Of a stretch of DNA of 64,000 bases, positions 39,701-48,700 are shown one piece after another. Position 1 is the stretch's first letter; the number at the start of each line of letters is the position of its first letter. A program made the translations under genes and the position numbers. The notes beneath the pieces are model-generated. The model was given only the letters and a program-made list of their open reading frames with translations. It was not told the DNA's origin and searched no databases. This stretch comes from Mactromeris polynyma (lineage: Eukaryota; Mollusca; Bivalvia; Venerida; Mactridae), in contig JASFXZ010000020.1 in assembly GCA_032209605.1 (NCBI GenBank), positions 69,501-133,500 of the forward strand, in the 5' to 3' direction.

Positions 39701-42700
39701 CAGGTCTGTACCTCCAAGAATATAGACACAGTACTCAGGTCTGTACCGCCAAGATCATAGACACAGTACTCAGGTCAGTACCTCCAAGGATATAGACACA
39801 GTACTCAGGTCAGTACCTCCAGGATATAGACACAGTACTCAGGTCAGTACTTCCAAGGATATAGACACAGTACTAGGGTCAGTACCTCCAAGGATATAGA
39901 CACAGTACTCAGGTCAGTACCTCCAAGGATATAGACACAGTACTCAGGTCAGTACCTCCAAGGATATAGACACAGTACTCAGGTCAGTACCTCCAAGGAT
40001 ATAGACACAGTACTCAGGTCAGTACCTCCAAGGATATAGACACAGTACTCAGGTCAGTACTTCCAAGGATATAGACACAGTACTCAGGTCAGTACCTCCA
40101 AGGATATAGACACAGTACTCGGGTCAGTACCTCCAATGTTTGTATTATAGAAATGTCAATTGCTATTGTAGAAAGGAGCAGATTTAACTAAGCGAGATCC
40201 TAGAACTGGGAATACCGTGTTGCATGTTGCGGTGGTAAATGGTCAACAACAAACTGTGGAATACTTGCTTCAGTTCTGTAAAACAAAAACACGGAAACAT
40301 AGAAACAAATTGGATGTCAACTCAGTGAACAATGATAAGAAAACAGCAGTGCAGATTGCTTGTGAAAAAGGTAAACCATTACTCTTACTATCATTTTATT
40401 CATTTTTTTATCTTCCTTTCACTCAAAATGCTTGTCAAGGTAAGACATTAGAAGTACAGCGTATTCGTCCTTTGCACTTATTTCTTGTTTGTTGTAGGGT
40501 ATGTTACATGTCCTAGCTACTTATAATAATTGTCTGAATCAATATTTTCTGTGTTTCACCTTAGGATATTGTTTTTCATGACAGGATTTAACAAAATTGT
40601 GAAGCGCTTGCTGGACAACCGTGCAACAACAGCATTGCTTAATCTTCAGGGAACGTTGTTTACAACAGCTGAATATGAAGGAGCAAGAAGCTTGATTGAA
40701 GCACACAGAAATGAGCACACTATTGTTATAACCAAACTTGTCACAGACAAGTCCAAGAAAGCTTTACAAACATTGTCAGAAGTTTGGTTGGTAAGTCAAT
40801 GAACTTTACATACTGTATGTTTTAGACAGATTCCAGAACTTTCCTGGTTTTGTGTTCGACTGATTCCAGAACTTTCCTGGTTTTGTGTTCGACTGATTCC
40901 AGAATTTTCCTGGTTTGGTTTCGACTGATTCCAGAATTTTCCTGGTTTGGTTTCGACTGATTCCAGAATTTTCCTGGTTTGGTTTCGACTGATTCCAGAA
41001 TTTTCCTGGTTTGGTTTCGACTGATTCCAGAATTTTCCTGGTTTGGTTTCGACTGATTCCAGAATTTTCCTGGTTTGGTTTCGACTGATTCCAGAATTTT
41101 CCTGGTTTGGTTTCGACGGATTCCAGAATTTTCCTGGTTTGGTTTCGACTGATTCCAGAATTTTCCTGGTTTGGTTTCGACTGATTCCAGAATTTTCCTG
41201 GTTTGGTTTCGACTGATTCCAGAATTTTCCTGGTTTTGTGTTCAACTGATTCCAGAACTTTCCTGGTTTTGTGTTCGACTGATTCCAGAATTTTCCTGGT
41301 TTTGTATTCAACTGATTCCAGAATTTTCCTTGTTTTGTGTTCAACTTATTCCGGAACTTTCCTGGTTTTGTGTTCAACTTATTCCAGAACTTTCCTGGTT
41401 TTGTGTTAAACAGATTCCAGAACTTTCCTGGTTTTGTATTCAACTGATTCCGGAACTTTCCTGGTTTTGTGTTAAACAGATTCCAGAACTTTTCTGATTT
41501 TGTGTTCAACTGATTCCAGAACTTTCCTGATTTTGTGTTCAACTGATTCCAGAACTTTCCTGGTTTTGTGTTCAACTGATTCCAGAACTTTCCTGGTTTT
41601 GTGTTCAACTTATTCCAGAACTTTCCTGGTTTTGTGTTCAACTGATTCCAGAACTTTCCTGGTTTTGTGTTCAACTGATTCCAGAACTTTCCTGGTTTTG
41701 TGTTAAACAGATTCCAGAACTTTCCTGGTTTTGTGTTAAACAGATTCCAGAACTTTCCTGGTTTTGTATTCAACTGATTCCGGAACTTTCCTGGTTTTGT
41801 ATTCAACTGATTCCGGAACTTTCCTGGTTTTGTATTCAACTGATTCCAGAACTTTCCTGGTTTTGTATTCAACTGATTCCAGAACTTTCCTGGTTTTGTG
41901 TTAAACAGATTCCAGAACTTTTCTGATTTTGTGTTCAACTGATTCCAGAACTTTCCTGGTTTTGTGTTCAACTGATTCCAGAACTTTCCTGGTTTTGTGT
42001 TCAACTGATTCCAGAACTTTCCTGGTTTTGTGTTAAACAGATTCCAGAACTTTCCTGGTTTTGCATTCGACTGATTCCAGAACTTTCCTGGTTTTGTGTT
42101 AAACAGATTCCAGAACTTTTCTGATTTTGTGTTCAACTGATTCCAGAACTTTCCTGGTTTTGTGTTCAACTGATTCCAGAACTTTCCTGGTTTTGTGTTA
42201 AACTGATTCCAGAACTTTCCTGGTTTTGTGTTCAACTGATTCCAGAACTTTCCTGGTTTTGTGTTCAACTGATTCCAGAATTTTCCTGGTTTTGTGTTCA
42301 ACTGATTCCAGAACTTTCCTGGTTTTGTGTTCAACTTATTCCAGAATTTTCCTGGTTTCGTTCTTTCACATCAAATTTTAACAAAACATTGTTAGGATCT
42401 AATGTTTTTGTATTTACAAGCTGTTTTTTTTTTTTTTCAGCCTCGTTTTGATCACAATTTGAGAGATAGACTCGGTGACACACCTCTAATGTTGGCCTGT
42501 ATGAAAGGTTTGCCAGAAACTGTCAAATTTCTGCTTCAATCAGCAGTGTATGCAAACCAGATTGCTGAGGAGGAGTAAGAATTGTTTATTTTATCATCAG
42601 TGTCACTGTTTGTTATAGAGTTTGGGAAAGCATGATCTGAGTTCAGCAAGCAAACTGTATCTCTTGTTTACTTTAGCTGTGAAATAAGCTTGAAACTTAT

Positions 42701-45700
42701 ATCAATCACTCACAATGACTGCTCCCTGGGTAACTAACCATACTTGGACCTTAACTTACTATGTACTTCTCGGCTCTGTCTCATACAAAGTGAGATTGGA
42801 ACACCCAGTCTTCAGATCATGGGTCAAGCATTCGACCATCAGACCTCCTGGTTCAGAAACATGCTCAAATGTGTCATTGTCATTGATTTGTTTCCATATT
42901 TGAATATGTCATAATGTTCATTTTGTTACATTGTAATCATTATGACAGTTTGTTACATATATTTCAGCTCAGATAATTCTGATGCTGATTCTGGCGTAAC
43001 AGATTTACCACCATGGAGATCATATACACCGTCTATACATCATGGTAGGTTTATATAACACATATACCACCATGGAGATCATATACACAGTATATACATC
43101 ATGGTAGGTTTATATAACACATATACCACCATGGAGATCATATACACAGTATATACATCATGGTAGGTTTATATAACACATATACCACCAGGGAGATCAT
43201 ATACACAGTCTATACATCATGGTAGGTTTATATAACACATATACCACCATGGAGATCATATACACAGTCTATACATCATGGTAGGTTTATATAACACATA
43301 TACCACCATGGAGATCATATACACAGTCTATACATCATGGTAGGTTTATATAACACATATACCACCACCATGGAGATCATATACACAGTCTATACATTAT
43401 GGTAGGTTTATATAACACATATACCACCATGGAGATCATATACACAGTTTTTACATCATGGTAGGTTTATATAACACATATACCACCAGGGAGATCATAT
43501 ACACAGTCTATACATCATGGTAGGTTTATATAACACATATACCACCAGGGAGATCATATACACAGTCTATACATCATGGTAGGTTTTATATTGCACATGC
43601 ATTTGTCTGAATGTAAATATGTGTATCTAAGTGACTGTGAGATGCTAATGTTTCTCAGAGAGTTTGTTTTATTAAGTTTAACACCAGTATTCAACATTTC
43701 TCTGTTATATATGGCAGTCACTTGATCTAACCAGTATTCCTGGAATCAATCATCAACCAGTACTAACTTTTCCTTCACCAAACAGCTGACAACTTCTCCA
43801 CATGAATCAGAGGAGGAGGACAATGACTGCAGCCAAATGTTGTGGAAGGACATGATCTGCCTCACTCAGTAATGAAACCCAGACCGGAGCCCTAACAAGG
43901 GAAGCTAACTGGGTTGACAGGTATTGATGTGCCAAATGTTGTGGAAGGACATGATCTGCCTCACTCAATAATGAAACCCAGACCGGAGCCCTAACAAGGG
44001 TAGCCAACTGGGTTGACAGGTATTGATGTGCCAAATGTTGTGGAAGGACATGATCTGCCTCACTCAATAATGAAACCCAGACCGGAGCCCTAACAAGGGA
44101 AGCTAACTGGGTTGACAGGTATTGATGTGTCTATGAGGAGACAAATATTTCAATGTCATTTGTTTCATTACTATGGTTACAGATGAGCTGATGAGGTCAT
44201 TAGAGAGATCAGGAGAATATGATAGTATGCCAAGTCTTGCCGGTTGTGATATGGCTAGATCCCTGAACCCAAGGTGAGTTCATATTCAATTTACTCTTCC
44301 CAAACTTTGGATTATGTGAGATTGTTTCTTGCTATTAATTCAACATCAAGTATAAAGTGACATCTTGTATGTAACACCTTTATAAAGTCATGTAAACTTG
44401 TTTTTGGATTAAGAAGTTTTTATCCGTGTGTTATATCTGTAACACCTTTATGCAGTGTGTTATATCTGTAACACCTTTATGCAGTGTGTTATATCTGTAA
44501 CACCTTTATGCAGTGTGTTATATCTGTAACACCTTTATGCAGTGTGTTATATCTGTAACACCTTTATGCAGTGTATTATATCTGTAACACCTTTATGCAG
44601 TGTATTATATCTATCCATAATCAACATTTAAGTAGTTTTGTTGTTCTCAGTTACTTAAGTGAGCACTTTGAACTAGGCAACTATGACTCACATTTTTATT
44701 TTTTCAGTGATTGTTTAAACTCTCTTCCTGGTCCTCACTATGCTGAGAGTGGAACGAACAAGATGACATCATATCTTACTGATATCGAGAGACCTAAAGG
44801 GCTTTATATTTTTCATGGTAAGTGCTAGTAAGTAATTGCCTGAAGCTTTGAATGAATGACTTTGAATGAAAATGATTTGCAGTCAAGTTATTATAGAGCA
44901 CATACGTCTGACGGGGATTCAAACCTGCAGCCTTCAGGTGACTGCTCTACCAAGTGTGCTTACCTAGCAGTCAAGTTATTAAAGAGCATGTACATCTGAC
45001 CGGGATTCAAACCTGCAGCCTTCAGGTGACTGCTCTACCAAGTGTGCTTACCTAGCAGTCAAGTTATTATAGAGCATGTACGTCTGACCGGGATTCAAAC
45101 CTGCAGCCTTCAGGTGACTGCTCTACCCAGTGTGCTTACCTAGCAGACAAAGTTACTGTAGCAAACTTAGTACACCTGACACATTTGGCATAATGATAAC
45201 CATTACGCTATGCTCACTGTCTCTCTTGTTGAATTATTTGAGGGTAATATTCTACTTGGCTTTAATGGTCACTTTGTTCAGAAGCAATGTGTAAATGCAG
45301 CTTTCAGCTTTATTTCTGTTTATAGCTGCAAGGTTGTCAAAGGTCAAATAACCAGTTTGGGGAAGATGTGTATTTTGGGGGAAATCCAGCAGTAAAGAGT
45401 AAATATTTTTACAAGACTGATATTTTTTCCAACATAATACATTATAATTATATAATATAGATAGTAATGTGTACATTTATGCAACCTACATTCTGAGACA
45501 AGGAATATGTAAAGTAACAAGAATGTATAATGATGTATTGTAGATAGTATAGTAAGCCATGTGTGTGCTGTAAACTTGTTTGATGGTAACACACCACTAC
45601 ATAGGACTATAGAAGGTGGAGACTATGTTTCTATAGCAACAAGTTTAGTAGAAGCTGACGGAGCTGTGATCAACATGCAGAATGATGCCGGTTTTACTCC

Positions 45701-48700
45701 AGTCCATCTTGCTTGTAAACTGAAAAGGAAAAAAATTCTGGAAAAACTCCTGGTTTGTGAACTTAAATGAAAATCTTGTAAAATGAGTTGGTTCTCTAAG
45801 TATTTTGTGTAATTTGAGTCTTTGACACTGATAGAGAAACATTTGTCAGAGAAACATATGTCAGCATCGTAGTTTCAAATTGGCGAAGGAAACCATTGCT
45901 AATCACTGAAACAAAACATATATTAGTTATTTTCTGTACAGGGTCTCACCTGTCTGAAGATATATTGTCTTCTGTTCTCATGTGAAAGCAAAACAAATAA
46001 ATCCAATGGCAAATGTTGTGGTCTTGATATTATAAAATCTTGGCCAGTTGAACATTATACATGTATTGAAAGACACATGTGTTACTGAGACATACATATA
46101 ACTTATGCGCCACTCTACATGTATATATAAGGCATAAAGTAATATGAAAAACACCATTGGAAATCAGCTTACAAGCCTTATGGGCCACCCTAGGTCGTAG
46201 GCAATATATACTTAACTGCTTGTAGTGGTTTTTGTGGGAATTTTTATCTTTTGATTTTATATTATGTAGTCTGACAGTTCTTTTATTGTACTTCGTACAA
46301 GATTCCAGTTTTCAATATTATTCTACACAATACTTGCATACTGTGATCAGAATGTGACTGATATGTTTACCATATGATTGTGATATGCATATTATACAAC
46401 TGTGATCAGAATGTGACTGATATGTTTACCATATGATTGTGATATGCATATTATACAACTGTGATCAGAATGTGACTGATATGTTTACCATATGATTGTG
46501 ATATGCATATTATACAACTGTGATCAGAATGTGACTGATATGTTTACCATATGATTGTGATATGCATATTATACAACTGTGATCAGAATGTGACTGATAT
46601 GTTTACCATATGATTGTGATATGCATATTATACAACTGTGATATGTGTATCATACAACATGATTATAAAGTTTATACATGTACCTTTTACCCAATGTCAT
46701 TTGTAAGTTGTTTATTTGATACTATCAATATTTGATACAGTCAATGCGTCTATACATAAAATAGAAATGAATATTGTAAAGATTGTGGTGGTCTGACTTT
46801 CAGGCAGTGAAGGGAGTGGATCTATCTTTGCTTACATTGAATGGAGAACTACCAGAAGAAGTTACAAAAAATAAATCTATGATAAAAATGGTGAGAATGG
46901 CTCGGGATGGACAACCTGCCAGGTAATCTCAATATGTAGTAACTCTGTTATATCAAAATACAGTCTGATTATAATTGCAACTTTGCTATAAAACATCTAT
47001 TATTGCTGTTTTGGTATAAATATTTTTGGACAATTGAAATGAAGTTGTCCAAAGTGCAGTTAACCTTAATGAACTTTATATATGTTAAATTTACTGGAAA
47101 ATGACATTAGGTCGCGTGGTGTAGTGGTTAGCATAACGGACCGGCAATCCGTAGACCTGGGTTCGAATCCTGGTAGCGCCATTGACCGATTTTTCATGTT
47201 CCTCAAAACATGACTTTATTGTAACTATTAATTTGACAGATAATTATGTGAATAAGTTGTTTAAAGATAGTGCATTTGATCTAAGAATTAACAAGGGCAG
47301 AAATGCTGACCAAGTTACGTACATGTACTGGTATGTATGGAATGATGTAAAGTTGGTTTATCTAACTAACACTGCTACTATACAGTGTATAAAGGACTTA
47401 GTAGTTCTGTGTTGTTTCCCTTATTGTACCACATACACATAAACAGAAAGTGTATGAAGAGTGTGATTGAAACATTGAACTGCTGACAGATGTTGATCAA
47501 AAGTGTTTATCTATTTATTAATTGTAAAGAATATAGACTTGGTTAAAAAAACAAAAACACATGTTGATATCATTGTGGTGGCTTGGTAAACCATTAAAAT
47601 GTTTGGCTATAGTTCACCTAATATCAGTGTGGTGGCTTGGTAAACCATTAAAATGTTCGGCTACAGTTCACCTAATATCAGTGTGTTGGCTCGGTAAACC
47701 ATTAAAATGTTCGGCTACAGTTCACCTAATATCAGTGTGGTGGCTCGGTGAACCATTAAAATGTTCGGCTACAGTTCACCTAATATCAGTGTGTTGGCTC
47801 GGTAAACCATTAAAATGTTCGGCTATAGTTCCCCTAATATCAGTGTGGTGGCTTGGTAAACCATTAAAATGTTCGGCTACAGTTCACCTAATATCAGTGT
47901 GTTGGCTCGGTAAACCATTAAAATGTTGGGCTACAGTTCCCCTAATATCAGTGTGGTGGCTCGGTGAACCATTAAAATGATTGCCTATAGTTCCCCAACA
48001 ATAAAGTGATTCCCACCAAACAGTGGGGGTGACAGTGTAATGTAAACTAACAAAATGATACATTATAAGTGTTTCATTTGACCATTAAAAATTGTAAACA
48101 GGGATAAGGTGACATAGCTCAGCATTGCACTTCGCTTGCTGAAAAGGAAATAAAAATTAATGTTTGATTTATATTGATGTATATTACGTTTTAAGAACTC
48201 TTGCACCCCCAAGTTTTGTATTGACTGGTCAAAAATCTATTTATAATCATGTTTATAACTAATTCTATTCATTACTGTTAGGTTAATGATCATTGTGTTT
48301 TGACTTGAGTATATACATGTATGTTTCAGTCCACGCGGTGAACGTGGTTAATGATCGTTGTGTTTTGACTTGAGTATATATGTTTCAGTCCACAAGGTGA
48401 ACGTGGTTAATGATCGTTGTGTTTTGACTTGAGTATATATGTTTCAGTCCACGAGGTGAACGTGGTTAATGATCGTTGTGTTTTGACTTGAGTATATATG
48501 TTTCAGTCCACGAGGTGAACGTGGTTAATGATCATTGTGTTTTGACTTGAGTATATATGTTTCAGACCACGAGGTGAACGTGGTTAATGATCATTGTGTT
48601 TTGACTTGAGTATATATGTTTCAGACCACGAGGTGAACGTGGTTAATGATCATTGTGTTTTGACTTGAGTATATATGTTTCAGACCACGAGGTGAACGTG

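Noticed and set aside
40796..42334. 512-codon minus-strand protein with TKPGKFWNQ repeats
   Set aside because: 33-bp array in intron 16; the frame shifts where 32-bp units begin, as expected for non-coding repeat.
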